Shown here piece after piece: positions 10,270-22,114 of a stretch of 64,000 nt of DNA. Position 1 is the first letter of the stretch. Each line of letters starts with the position of its first letter. Below the pieces are notes generated by a model. That model was given only the letters and a program-made list of their open reading frames with translations, searched no databases and was not told where the DNA came from. This DNA comes from Apophysomyces variabilis (Eukaryota > Mucoromycota > Mucoromycetes > Mucorales > Mucoraceae), in assembly GCA_002749535.1 (NCBI GenBank), contig MZZL01000406.1, positions 925,075 to 989,074 on the forward strand, given 5' to 3'. A program made the position numbers and the translations under genes.

Positions 10270-11718
10270 ATGACCTTTCGATGTCAATCCTGTGGCGCCA
10301 CAGATACCTATTATAATGAAGGAGAAACATATTGCACAAACTGTGGACTAGTTCTGAACGATTATGAATTAACAGAGTACAATCCGGACGCCACATTCCT
10401 TTCCCAAGCGTCCAGACCGCAAAAGAAGGTAATCAGAAATTGATCTAGGAAAGGAATTAATAGAGATTCTTAGTACGATGCTTGTGCAGACTACATTGAA
10501 CGATACGGTCGTCATCTTGGTTTAAGTGATGTTGAAGTGGAAGCAGGAAAACAGCGATTGCAGTTATACCGCAAAGTGCAATCGGCGATCCGAGCGCCCC
10601 GAGAAACTGCTGTAAGCCTTTTATTCATCGCATGTCAAGTATGGAATCGAGGGGAGAACATCTTTGATTTTGTGGACAAAACGTTCGATTTGGATCCCAT
10701 GCAGGTGCTGCGTACTCATAAACACGTTCGTACTGTTCTGGGCCTTCCGCAGCAGGAATCCAGTTTAATGCGGCAGGTCGATATTATCCTACCATCCGTT
10801 CAAGAGATCCTTACGAGGGCATTCCCGACCATGGATGAGCTACTGGTGCGGAAAACCACTAAACGAATTCTCAAAATTGCCGACGAATACGGGCTCCTCA
10901 TTGGCAGGCCAATGAAGACTATCGTCGCAGCCTCTCTTGTTGTCTCTGCTGCTAGTCAGCATGTGAAACCAAGTATTCACAAAGGTTACGAGCGAAAACT
11001 TCCATATCCGAAAGACCTTGACTGGGATGGACTCGCTCTGGAAGTATCATGCATGAAGAGGACATTACGCGAACGATACATGGAGATCCTTAACATGCTG
11101 TGCAAATATGCGAAAAACCTGCCAAAATTTATCTGCGAAAATTTGACAGAAAGCAACGTTCAATTCTACCTTCAAGATATTTTTTCTTGGCGATCTGCAG
11201 TGGAAGAAAGTGGAGTCGAGGAAATATCCTATGAGGCAGCTGAAGAAAAACTACCACCAGCATTCGATCGTGCACAGAAAAAGAGGTCTATACGTGTAAA
11301 GCAGATTGCAGACGCTGAAGCATGTATAGCTAATAACGAATCAGATCCAGCTCATCTGGATATTGAAACGTACCGAATATACCTTCTTCTGCCAAAACAT
11401 TCGAGGTCTAAAATCGAGGATATGACAGAGAGCGAACTTGCGGCGCAGCTACAGTTATTGCTTAAAGATACACCTTCTAAGAAACGAGATTTAAATAGAA
11501 CCGAAATAGATGAAGAGGATATGTCGGATAAAGAGTTGGAAATGTACCTCGAATCTCCAGACAAGAAGGCTGAGCCTAGTTTATACAGCTGTGAAAAATC
11601 GATCAAACAACACGGTGACACGTGCTTCAATGACTGTGCGTTGAATGAGCAAAAACGAAAAGATACCTCTTTCGAGCTAATGGATACTGACAGAATAAAG
11701 AGGATTCGTGCGACATAA
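10270..11718 (+). CDS. TFIIB-family transcription factor, Brf-like (467 aa)
   Basis: TFIIB-family proteins recruit an RNA polymerase through an N-terminal zinc ribbon and two cyclin folds. Exon 1 (10270-10428) encodes the ribbon: CQSCGATDTYYNEG, then YCTNCGLVLNDYE. A 45-nt intron (10429-10473) joins in phase 0 to exon 2 (10474-11718). Cyclin-like repeats cover roughly residues 60-250 (IERYGRHLGLSDVEVEAGKQ; ILKIADEYGLLIGRPMKTIV; AASLVVSAASQHV). Near residue 400 an acidic motif, DMSDKELEMYLESPDKKAE, resembles the conserved acidic Brf homology block of TFIIIB, which argues for an RNA polymerase III role. The protein is shorter and more divergent than canonical Brf1, so a Brf2-like or Rrn7-like role is possible. 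An in-frame ATG at 10180 would add 30 residues; I chose 10270 because it places the ribbon at the N-terminus, as in the family. Confidence 0.75.
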
Positions 11719-12902
11719 AATCCTTGGATACGAAGTGTGAACGAGATTCTCTGATATTGATCGGCAAAAACATGGTGTGAAGCCTTGATACGAGATGGCA
11801 TCTAGCTGGCTAGAAGGCCAACTGTGACAGATAATTGGTCCCGAGACCGCTGATACCAGCGTAATGATCGCTTTTAAGCACACAAGAACTGGTAGAATTG
11901 TAAAAAAAAAAGTCAACTACTATTTTAATGTTTTGTACTGCGAATAAATGGCAGTCTGTACATAATTCATTAAACATGAAACAAACGTATTTGTCGAAAC
12001 AAAATTTTATTAACTAGTATAACCATTTGAATAAGGAAGCTATAGATTCATTCAAAAGTACTAACTAATCATAATGCCCTGTTCTCTAGTCCTAGCTGTT
12101 TGAGTCAGCTTTCAAATAGTATGTTAATCTTGCTTTGTATGCGAAATCCCAAAAGAAACTTACTCTTGCCGCGGCACGACTAACAGTTGCAGGAAAGTTT
12201 GCTCGAAGACGTCATATGGAGGAACTTTCAGCACCTGTTACGCAAGTTCAACTTGAACCTATAGAAGACGTTTAAGCGGACAAAGAAGTTGCATAAATGC
12301 ACGTTATGTTAGCTCTTAGTCAACTAGGAGCATGGGAAAGTTCCTCCGGTAACTCGCTTGAGAAAAGCATACACTGCTCATATCGCCGAATTTACGGTGA
12401 CGATATTTTCTCCATCGGTAATAATTAGGCGATTCTGCCAATTAAAGACACAAAAAGTGAAAGAACCAAGAACCTTTACAAACTGAAATAATAAGCTGGC
12501 GCACCCTTTTTGACTCGTGCTTTTCTCGTGAGACCGACCGTGTGATTGATATACCAATTCCTGGACGCACAATAACAATGGCCGATAGAAAGCAAAATAG
12601 CGGGTTCTCCAAGAGAAATCCAAGAAATATTAGGCATAGCGTATTGGAAACTACTGACCATCTAATGAAGGCCTCCCACTTTCATTTGCTTAGATAATGA
12701 TATGCATTGGCAGTTGAAGGAAAATAAAAGAAATTGTAAATCTTCAGCTCGCTTAGACATCGATAGTTATTCCATCACATCCATTCCAACTGTAGTTACA
12801 AAGGTACTGATTACCATGTTCATAGATCTGTCTCGCAGATTGTTTTTACTTACATCATGAATATGTACAGATAGGATTATACAACAAATGTTTCCCGCTT
12901 TG
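11719..12902. other. intergenic region with an isolated coding-like fragment at 12119-12275
   Basis: After a possible ATAG acceptor, the plus strand from 12119 to a TAA at 12275 reads YVNLALYAKSQKKLTLAAAR, continues LTVAGKFARRRHMEELSAPV and ends VQLEPIEDV. The composition is convincing, but no upstream exon was found. Minus-strand ORFs at 12378-12661 are less convincing. The region also holds the 3' UTRs of the two convergent neighbours. Confidence 0.3.
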
Positions 12903-14693
12903 TCAAGAAAAGCAATCATCAAATAAATCGTCATCTCCCATAGCAGTAATTGAAGTTCTTCCTCCTCGTCCCCGTCCTCTACCTCGTCCCCTTGCTCGAC
13001 CTCTTGGCCGCCCTCGGCTATGGCTAATATTTGTACTAGATTCTGCGACTACAGACAGATCTGATCCCGTTTCTTGGCGATTTTCCTGAACATGTGTCCG
13101 CTTGTTAGATGTATTTGTGGTATCATCCTCAAGGCGGCGCTTGCCGGCCTGTTCACGATCGTATGCTTCTGATCTTTCTTCTTTTATTGTGGCAATTCGT
13201 CGTTTGAGAATATCGTCGCTTATTTCTTCCGGAAATTCTGGTAACCGGACCATCATCGTTCGCAGCACGCTATCCAAGGAACGATCGACCAAGTCATTAA
13301 TCGAATCTTGGTCACCTTTTTCAACGAATTTTTCCAATGCGTTGCCTAGCTCGTTTTCAGAAAGCATGGACAATTCATTGCCGATAATCTGCGCCACCAC
13401 ATCATCTACTTTATAGCCATCCAAACGCTCCGGTATGGAAGCAATAAGATCGGCGGCATTACTACCTGTAGCTGACCTTGCTGTATTCCTCACCGTTGCC
13501 CTGCGACGTTGGAATTGAATGATATCATCCGGATTGGCCACACGATCAGTGAACCGTTGACCAAACTGTCTGGTATTAAACGTTTCGAATCCGCCGCTGT
13601 AGTCGACACGGACACGAACTAGACAAAGAGGCATTGGTTGAATACCCTGTGAGCTGTGCAGATCGCATTCTAATTCCCATTCTGTCTTCGCTCTGTTAAT
13701 CAGATCTTCAACCACGCTTGCCAAATAGTCTTGGCATTCTTTCGGATTTGTCAATGAGACGTCCTTTACTTCTGACAAAGAGACTGTGGTAAATTGGAAT
13801 GGTCGTACGGTGCGCAGGGGTATTTTTTCGAGACGGTAATTGCGTCCAGTTATCTTTATCAGGCCGACATGTTTGCGCACGGCTTCGCCTTCACTCAGAC
13901 TAGTGGCAACAGAAGAACCCGGCTGCGTAATGTGGGTATTTGAACGAGGCTCGGGATCTATTCTGCATTCATGCTCGTGGCCCCATACAACAAGATTGAA
14001 GAACTCATCAATGAACTCTTCAGGTATGTACGATGTTAATCCATGCTTGACACGATTCTGATGTAATACGAACATATTGAACGTGTCCCTCCATGATTCA
14101 TCCACAGGTCGAACGCATGTGACGTGCCCGTCGCGCCATGTTCTGTGAAGACGTTCATCGCGTACATTCCCAAGGCCATATAATGCCAAACGAGTGGTTC
14201 CTTTTTGCAATAAGATCGGATACAGCGTAATATCTTGCTGATTGCCATTCTTGCCGAAATAATTCACCAAACCAGAGACTTGCAAAACACTTAAAGCAGA
14301 CATGCTTCCTACACCGGCAGGATCGTCATGATTACCGTGAATGGAAAAAATCGGATAGCTGATGTTCATATTGGGATCAAGAAAGTTGGCTGTATTAAAC
14401 TCGTCGTCGAAATTCAGGGACTGATCGCTTGCAATCAACAGCCGGCTTGGCTTATCACCGTGGCAATATTTTCGTATTAATCGCATAGTATGGTAAAGAG
14501 TGGTGAGCGATGGTCTGTTGTGGTGAAACAGATCCCCTCCAAGCAAAATCATATCCACTTGATGCTGCTGCGCCAATTGAAGGATCTCCTCAAAGCTGTT
14601 GAATGAATCGGACCCACGAACAGGATCTTTCTCAAGATAACCTATGTGGTTATCGGTTGCCACAAGGATCGAGAGCGTGTTCGGGTCCGTCAT
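12903..14693 (-). CDS. MRE11: double-strand break repair nuclease MRE11 (596 aa)
   Basis: MRE11 is the Mn-dependent nuclease of the MRE11-RAD50-NBS1/XRS2 complex, which senses and resects DNA double-strand breaks in the nucleus. This intronless gene carries the calcineurin-like phosphodiesterase motifs in order: ILVATDNHIGY (residues 9-19), LLGGDLFHHNRPS, IFSIHGNHDDPAG and LVVWGHEHECRIDP. The capping domain follows, with the conserved IPLRTVRPFQF segment. The C-terminus has an RG-rich GAR-like motif (around residues 560-585) and ends acidic (DDDLFDDCFS). The length is slightly short of, but compatible with, fungal MRE11. All visible metal-binding motifs are intact. The start at 14693 puts motif I within 15 residues of the N-terminus, as in orthologues. 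It is head-to-head with the PPR gene, with 123 bp between the start codons. Confidence 0.97.
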   Translation of the reverse strand: MTDPNTLSILVATDNHIGYLEKDPVRGSDSFNSFEEILQLAQQHQVDMILLGGDLFHHNRPSLTTLYHTMRLIRKYCHGDKPSRLLIASDQSLNFDDEFNTANFLDPNMNISYPIFSIHGNHDDPAGVGSMSALSVLQVSGLVNYFGKNGNQQDITLYPILLQKGTTRLALYGLGNVRDERLHRTWRDGHVTCVRPVDESWRDTFNMFVLHQNRVKHGLTSYIPEEFIDEFFNLVVWGHEHECRIDPEPRSNTHITQPGSSVATSLSEGEAVRKHVGLIKITGRNYRLEKIPLRTVRPFQFTTVSLSEVKDVSLTNPKECQDYLASVVEDLINRAKTEWELECDLHSSQGIQPMPLCLVRVRVDYSGGFETFNTRQFGQRFTDRVANPDDIIQFQRRRATVRNTARSATGSNAADLIASIPERLDGYKVDDVVAQIIGNELSMLSENELGNALEKFVEKGDQDSINDLVDRSLDSVLRTMMVRLPEFPEEISDDILKRRIATIKEERSEAYDREQAGKRRLEDDTTNTSNKRTHVQENRQETGSDLSVVAESSTNISHSRGRPRGRARGRGRGRGRGGRTSITAMGDDDLFDDCFS

Positions 14694-14816
14694 CGGCTAG
14701 TGAAGGAGGTGTCTTGTCGTTCGATTCGCCTGGAGCTGCGCGCCTTGATCAAGGCGGGGTTATAAAAAGCTTGTCACGCCCAGCAAGAGCAAAAAAAAAA
14801 GGCAAAGCCAGGCTTC
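14694..14816. promoter_or_regulatory. compact shared promoter between MRE11 and the PPR gene
   Basis: Only 123 bp separate the two divergent start codons, so the core promoters must overlap or lie within the leaders. TATAAAA at 14761-14767 is the only core-promoter-like word seen, and it is too close to the PPR start to be sure of. Confidence 0.45.
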
Positions 14817-16907
14817 ATGGGTAGCAGCGCCCTCCTCATGACCATAGCACGATCCAGCGCTAGGATTTTACCCTTGCTACGATCGTGTAATGCAACGCAG
14901 TGTGTAGTCAAACCATTGTCATGGCGACCAATTAAATCGGCTGCATCAACATCCAGAATACCGCATTCCTTATGCACAACTTACCGCTGCTTCACCACAA
15001 ACACATACCTTTATGAAGAAGTTAAGAATGTACAACGTACTGAAGACGAAGAAGAACAAATACGCCACGTTAAATTCGATAAGACTTACCCAGAAGTTTG
15101 GGCGGAATTTTGCCAGCGCATAGAACAGCATGAGCCACTAACGCCGCATGACTTTGTTGGTATGGCGACCATGATCAAGTGGGAAGATCAACCTCATGCT
15201 GTACGCCGATTCCAACTGCTGTTGCGAGAAATGAACAAGCGCACTGACATGGATGAAGCCTTTGTTCGTATTTGCAATATGTTGTTGCATATCTATATTC
15301 GACGCAACGATTTGAAATCGGCTACGTTAGTATACGAAGGGATGCTAAAGTCGGAAGTCAAACCCAATGAAGTGACTATCTGTACATTACTCGACGGTAT
15401 TGCTAAACTCGGAACAGGCAAAGACATTCTGCAGTTTTACGAGACGATGACAAACCGAGAAGGTGTACCAGACTCGACCAAAGTATATTCCAAATTCATG
15501 AGTATCTTCGCCGAACGAGGGGATATAGAACGGTGTCGTGCGTTTTTTGAGGCTATGGTCGAAAAAGGCCTTGCAGATGAAGGGTCCTACACATTTATGC
15601 TGATAACCTATGGACAAGCGCAACAGCCAGAGAGTGTGTATGCCTTGTATAATAAGATGTTTGAATCCGGACCAAAGCCTGGTCTTTCATCTTACCATAC
15701 TGTGCTGGATACTCTACGTAAACACAAAAAGAAAACCGAAATGCAGAAAGTCTATCAGGACCTCTTGCAGTCAGGATTGGAAGTCAACTCTAGTCATTAT
15801 GCTGCCATGGGATGGGATCCGAAACGGACACTGAAAGAGATGCGCAATTTGGGAGTAGCGCCGACTACCCGAGATTATAACTCTTTCCTTAGTTACTATG
15901 TCAAGCAAAACAAGTTTGCTGAGGCGCTTGAAATGTTTCAGGCGATGCAAAACGAAAGAATCGAGCCGGATGTATATAGCTATGGTATATTGATCGATGC
16001 AGTAGCCAAAGACAAAGACCAACCCTCTGCTGCTGCATTTGATCTGTACTACGATATGCAAAATCATGGGGTTGCCCCAGATGTTGTGATATATACCACC
16101 CTAATGATGGCGTGTTCGCGCGAGCAAAATCTGGAAGATGCCATGAAGCTATTGGAAGATATGCAACAGAATGGCGTGCGGCCGAACATATATACCTTCA
16201 ATTCCCTGTTAGCACTGTTGGCACGTAAAAAGCACAAAGACATCACTGATTTGGAACGGGCGGAAATGCTTTGGAGGAAAATGGCTAAACTTGGTATTCA
16301 ACCCGACACACGTTCGCACAATGTTTATCTGTCCTTGCTTGCAAAATTTACCAACGATCATCAAATGGATAATGGACAACGAGATACTCAGCTTGATGGG
16401 AAACCAAAGAAAACGCCTCTGACGAAGATGCTAGATCTGTACAAGCATATGAGAGCAGCACCCCGTTTCCGAAAATACCGTCCAGATTTCATTAGCTATG
16501 GTATTGTGATTAGAACGCTTGTTCGCTGCAACCAAACCAGAAAGGCATTGTTAATGTATGACGATGCCAAAGCTGCACGGATAAAATTGACCACGGCGTC
16601 GTACAATGAGCTTATGCGTGGCCTTACCCAAGAAAAGGAGATGAGTCAGGTGATGAACGTATGGCATGATATGAAAGCTCTTAAGGTACTTCCAGACCAC
16701 CAAAGTTACGCACTTGCGTTGGGTGCGTGCCAACATTTGGGTTTGGAGAAGTCATTTGAAAGCATCCGGGCACAGCGCCAAGCGGACTTTGATCGCTTGT
16801 TCCAACTGGATCAACAAGCATACGAACGAAGTCATAACAGCTTTCTCGAACAGAGTTTGGAGGAAACAATAGAAGAGATGCAGATGAAATTGGAGAAGAT
16901 AGACTGA
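14817..16907 (+). CDS. pentatricopeptide-repeat protein, probably mitochondrial (696 aa)
   Basis: PPR proteins bind organellar RNA through tandem 35-residue helical hairpins. The N-terminal 60 residues are rich in Arg, Ser and Ala with few acidic residues (MTIARSSARILPLLRSCNAT), which fits a mitochondrial presequence. PPR repeats run from about residue 145 to 640. Typical examples are VYEGMLKSEVKPNEVTICTL, FQAMQNERIEPDVYSYGILI, LYYDMQNHGVAPDVVIYTTL, LLEDMQQNGVRPNIYTFNSL and MWRKMAKLGIQPDTRSHNVY in translation order. The C-terminus is a charged coiled coil (SLEETIEEMQMKLEKID). The gene has a single exon. The start could be 14817 or the second ATG at 14838; both keep the presequence. The RNA target cannot be read from sequence. 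Confidence 0.92.
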   Translation: MGSSALLMTIARSSARILPLLRSCNATQCVVKPLSWRPIKSAASTSRIPHSLCTTYRCFTTNTYLYEEVKNVQRTEDEEEQIRHVKFDKTYPEVWAEFCQRIEQHEPLTPHDFVGMATMIKWEDQPHAVRRFQLLLREMNKRTDMDEAFVRICNMLLHIYIRRNDLKSATLVYEGMLKSEVKPNEVTICTLLDGIAKLGTGKDILQFYETMTNREGVPDSTKVYSKFMSIFAERGDIERCRAFFEAMVEKGLADEGSYTFMLITYGQAQQPESVYALYNKMFESGPKPGLSSYHTVLDTLRKHKKKTEMQKVYQDLLQSGLEVNSSHYAAMGWDPKRTLKEMRNLGVAPTTRDYNSFLSYYVKQNKFAEALEMFQAMQNERIEPDVYSYGILIDAVAKDKDQPSAAAFDLYYDMQNHGVAPDVVIYTTLMMACSREQNLEDAMKLLEDMQQNGVRPNIYTFNSLLALLARKKHKDITDLERAEMLWRKMAKLGIQPDTRSHNVYLSLLAKFTNDHQMDNGQRDTQLDGKPKKTPLTKMLDLYKHMRAAPRFRKYRPDFISYGIVIRTLVRCNQTRKALLMYDDAKAARIKLTTASYNELMRGLTQEKEMSQVMNVWHDMKALKVLPDHQSYALALGACQHLGLEKSFESIRAQRQADFDRLFQLDQQAYERSHNSFLEQSLEETIEEMQMKLEKID

Positions 16908-17516
16908 ATAGACTTGGTAATCTGAGTTACATCATACTTGCAAAATTCAATGAAGAATTCTTTTTTATTTGTAATTTAAATACATCCTACTTAATGGTGA
17001 TTTTTCTAAGGAGAAAGCAAAAAAAAAATTAAAGCTAATAATATATAGCAATATATACGTTATAGAGTGCGATGGGCAAGCGCTTAGTGCGTCTCATACC
17101 ACGTTTGTCTTATTAGACAATATTAAGCTATTTAGCAAATCCAATCACTTGGACATATTAAACCAATTTCGTTTTATATAGCTCTACTAATACGGCTTGG
17201 TGCAGTTCCATTATTATTAATCCATGTCAAAATGCAGGCAGGTGTCATCTACGGTCTGGGCATGAATGGAATGCACTTAATGGACTTTTTCACCGGTAAC
17301 GTGGACCAGTCCAATAGAAGCTAAATGCAGCCGTAATATTTGGAGATACTTGGCATACTCCAGTACATGATTCGTAGGCATGATGTCAGATTACGCGCTG
17401 ATGAAAAAAAAATTTATCTTTAAAGCTGAAACGAACAGGTTTATTGGGGCTCAGCTGATGTTTGTTTTTATGATTGTGGGGTGAAGAATAAGATCAAAAT
17501 GAATGCAAGGAGCTTT
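16908..17516. other. intergenic region between convergent genes
   Basis: It contains A/T-rich 3' UTR sequence. A 34-residue minus-strand ORF (17381-17277, MPTNHVLEYAKYLQILRLHL, ending VHVTGEKVH) is protein-like but too short and isolated to call. Confidence 0.4.
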
Positions 17517-18029
17517 TTAAACTTCCGCACTGACTGTGGTCATGGAATGAAAGCCTAACGGGATTTCAAAATGGTCATTTTCAACTTCTGGTATGGATGC
17601 AAGGAACCGGCCATAGCTGGTGGGCGGACACTTGACCATAATAGATCTCCGTCGTTGTGGCGTAGTAGTGTATTCTGTGTTGAAGCTACCTTCGATCATT
17701 CCCATCGACCATCGTTTCGGCCGATTGGTTTCGTTCATTTCTGTCGGTGCCAGTGCCAGCTGGATACATTGACTTAGCAAGTCGTGATCAATCACATCAA
17801 CTCGTGGAAGACTTTCTGAAGGAACAACGACTGCAGCAGGAGTGGAGTGCAGCCATCGTTTTCGTGATAGCCATGGAAAGCGTTTGGTGTGTTTAGGTTT
17901 TGGTGGCGGAGGGGTTACTGTGGCGGAGGAAGAAGAAGCTGTGGATGATGAGTCTGAAGTGAAAAGATAGCGTGGATGTTTTAGTCGGTGCTGTTTATGA
18001 AACTGCCAAATTCGATCAATCAAGCGCAT
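17517..18029 (-). CDS. uncharacterised basic/Ser-Pro-rich protein (170 aa)
   Basis: This is a single open exon from MRLIDRIWQFHKQHRLKHPR to a stop at 17517. The N-terminal 60 residues are basic, with a Ser run and a PPPPKPKHTKRFPWLSRKRW segment. The middle is acidic (PRVDVIDHDLLSQCIQLALA), and the C-terminal third has RRRSIMVKCPP and ends MTTVSAEV. I see no membrane helix or known domain. Two RRxS/RKRW-type basic clusters could be phosphorylation or nuclear-import sites, but this is inference. It is probably a lineage-restricted protein. The purine/pyrimidine-rich tract at 18064-18245 lies in its leader or promoter. Confidence 0.6.
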   Translation of the reverse strand: MRLIDRIWQFHKQHRLKHPRYLFTSDSSSTASSSSATVTPPPPKPKHTKRFPWLSRKRWLHSTPAAVVVPSESLPRVDVIDHDLLSQCIQLALAPTEMNETNRPKRWSMGMIEGSFNTEYTTTPQRRRSIMVKCPPTSYGRFLASIPEVENDHFEIPLGFHSMTTVSAEV

Positions 18030-18063
18030 TCTATGATGAAGAAGGGGGCTTTTTGTCAGAAAA

Positions 18064-18245
18064 CTAAGAAAGAGAAGAAGAGAAAAAAAAAAGAAGGATC
18101 AACAACTTTTTTTCTTGTACCTTGCCCTTCTTCTTGTAGATGCTGCAGGAGGTGTCAAAATACCTATGCCTGGCACGTGGAAAGCATCGCAAGAGAGAAA
18201 GAGAAAAAAGAAAAAAAAAGAGCGAGAAAGAAACAGAGAGTGAAG
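18064..18245. repeat. purine-rich low-complexity tract
   Basis: Two A/G-rich blocks (18064-18096 and 18185-18245) flank a short mixed segment. On the minus strand they are CT-rich and lie directly upstream of the gene starting at 18029, so they may be part of its promoter or leader. Confidence 0.7.
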
Positions 18246-18309
18246 AAAACACTATTGGCGGGCGAATATTACATGAAACAGGAGTGTGTCTTCCTGTTCC
18301 GTTCTCTAA

Positions 18310-18609
18310 TTACTCCATGATCAGTTTGGGGGTTTGGTGGTCGTGTAGCTGATATGTCTGGCCTGCGATTGTGATGATATTAACTGATTTTGTCGCTTTT
18401 GTGCAACTTCGTTCATCTAGTGATGCCTTACGAGATCGGAATGCGTAGTGGAACAAATAATATGTTATCATGAACCGTAGGCATGGAATGATCCCTAAGT
18501 AACGTTGCTGAACTCCTTCAAAATGGATTTTATTTCCGAGGTATCCTAAGAACGCATTATTCCATTTCTGCGTACAGAGATTCGAAAACTCAGCTAATAT
18601 ATACTCCAT
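18310..18609 (-). CDS. possible small protein (99 aa), unrecognised
   Basis: The open frame runs from MEYILAEFSNLCTQKWNN to HDHQTPKLIME, with one moderately hydrophobic stretch (LGIIPCLRFMITYYLFHY). The composition is acceptable, but there is no family recognition and no independent splice or promoter support. It could be spurious. Confidence 0.25.
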   Translation of the reverse strand: MEYILAEFSNLCTQKWNNAFLGYLGNKIHFEGVQQRYLGIIPCLRFMITYYLFHYAFRSRKASLDERSCTKATKSVNIITIAGQTYQLHDHQTPKLIME

Positions 18610-19329
18610 GGTATATGAGATTCGGCATTGCCTTATCCGACGGCTTCGTTTATTGAAAGCACACGCTATGTCATGCTATTGACTGCTATATCGGCAATAT
18701 CATTACAATTAGCATTGTAAAGGGTATATTTTCTTGCGCTCTCACTTGATCGACTTTACGACTGCGGAGACGCTTACCAATACCACTCGATTATATGACC
18801 ATGCCTCAGAATATATTTAATGCAGCAAATGGAAATATAATCCAGTCAAAAAGTGACCTTTCTATGACAAGAAAATGCTTAACTTTGTTTGCCCTGACAC
18901 ATTCCTCCTTCAATGCAGCAAGAAGCCGGGAGACTTTAGAAGGGTTAGTGGCAGGGATGCACGGAGCACATCCTACCTTCCCACCAAGTCCAAGCGATTC
19001 TTAATTACCGATTATCTAACCCATCATTGATAGATACTTCTACTAATGTTGATGAGGATGGAAACTGCTTGTCTAATTCAGGTAGTTGTTTTTTCTACCA
19101 TATTAGCAATGTTTATCGTCGAGTGCTGTGATTGGAGAAACGCAGTGCAGGTGTCTGAATGATCCGCGGAATGTCAACCTTAACTTGTACAGTAGTACTG
19201 CACATGCAGCTCAGACGTTCTATGGGCGCCGTCAATCACCTGCATAGTGTGGGAATCACCTAACGCATACAATGCTCATTCATCGCAAGCTAAATTTTTT
19301 AAATACTAAACCATGTGCATTGTCACCAC
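18610..19329. other. intergenic region, nothing recognised
   Basis: There are only short ORFs with frequent stops. No RNA gene or repeat is identified. Confidence 0.5.
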
Positions 19330-19695
19330 CTAAGGGCCTGAATCAGGCCGGTATCGCTTGCCTGTAGTAGCTTCGGATTTGCAAGAATGAATGAAGAGAT
19401 GCGGTATCCGACCAAAGACAATTTGAATTCCAGTAGGATTTGACTCTTTCAAACCTTCCATCCACACCAAACGGAAAATGCCTAGTTGACCACGAGACAT
19501 AATAGGATGGCAAGAGTATTCGTCGTAAACGAAATATATCCCGCGCAACCAGTCAGATCTAACGGTAGTCAATTTGAAAGGATGGCTTGTGTTTGATCTG
19601 TTGTTAAGCGAGTATTCGCGATATACGATACAAAACGTGTTCATTCCAGGATATTCGTGTAAACTTTCACATGTGGAGCCGATGATATCACGCCA
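19330..19695 (-). pseudogene. APCDD1-like domain fragment (tentative)
   Basis: The minus-strand frame from just after a TAA (codon 19695) reads WRDIIGSTCESLHEYPGMNT, later DWLRGIYFVYDEYSCHPIMS, then RGQLGIFRL and PTGIQIVFGRIPHLFIHS, and ends at 19330. The order (Trp, Gly-Ser-x-Cys-Glu, Pro-Gly, then Trp-x-Gly-x-Tyr...Tyr-x-Asp/Glu...Cys...His-Pro...Arg-Gly) parallels the APCDD1 domain of secreted/membrane Wnt-antagonist proteins in animals. The first ATG is at 19644, inside the motif, and I found no upstream exon or signal peptide. It is therefore either a gene with an unseen first exon or a relic. The resemblance is from memory of the family pattern and needs a profile search. Confidence 0.35.
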
Positions 19696-20338
19696 TTAGG
19701 GTAAAAAGATCATTGAAGCTGTAGAATCATGGCCTCTAGTAAAACAAACCCATTATTAAAGAAACCATCTTTTTACTCATTCAAAATAACGTCATATGCT
19801 TTTCTAACATGTATGCTTTCAGTAGCTATTCTGACGTCTTTGCCAGAAAAAAATATGTCATATCAGGGAAAGCGCAGCAGAGCCAAACAGTTGCGTTTTT
19901 GTTTACAACTTTCTTTGCTAAACCTTGTTCTTGCTGAGATTTTTCCAGCTTAGACCGTGGCTGTAACTGAGAAGATAAGGAATTGAAATCTCTCGTACAT
20001 TAAGGAATCTCCTAGTCAGCTTAAGAGTCATTTTCCTTTATCTGAAATAAGCAATATGTAGCAATACTGTACGGATGGTTTACGTGCAGCACAAAAATGA
20101 AAAGGTTGCATATACTTGCAGCTGCCTACAACACTGATAACCCTAATTAATCGACTTTCAGCTTCAATTTTTAGAGCGTATTATTTGGACATTGCTAATA
20201 TTCGAAGACTATAAATGGACATATCATAACGTTATCCGCTGTTACGAAGCTAACACAGAGAAAAGATGTGAGAAATAACCTTGAGGGTGGTATGCGCGGA
20301 TTGAGAATTGCAATGGAAAGGGAAAGATAGAGTTACGA
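19696..20338. other. intergenic region, nothing recognised
   Basis: A plus-strand ORF (19729-19953) contains a hydrophobic stretch but no family pattern or gene structure, so it is not called. The right end is the 3' UTR of the PKA gene. Confidence 0.45.

Positions 20339-22114
<1,776 letters not shown>

Noticed and set aside
12378..12661. Two minus-strand ORFs (81 and 61 codons) that look partly protein-like
   Set aside because: A possible 45-nt intron joins them only into an immediate stop, and no homologous pattern was recognised.
17277..17381. 34-residue minus-strand ORF with VHVTGEK, faintly like the start of folylpolyglutamate synthase
   Set aside because: It stops before any P-loop and no continuation exists in the neighbouring sequence; too short to support.
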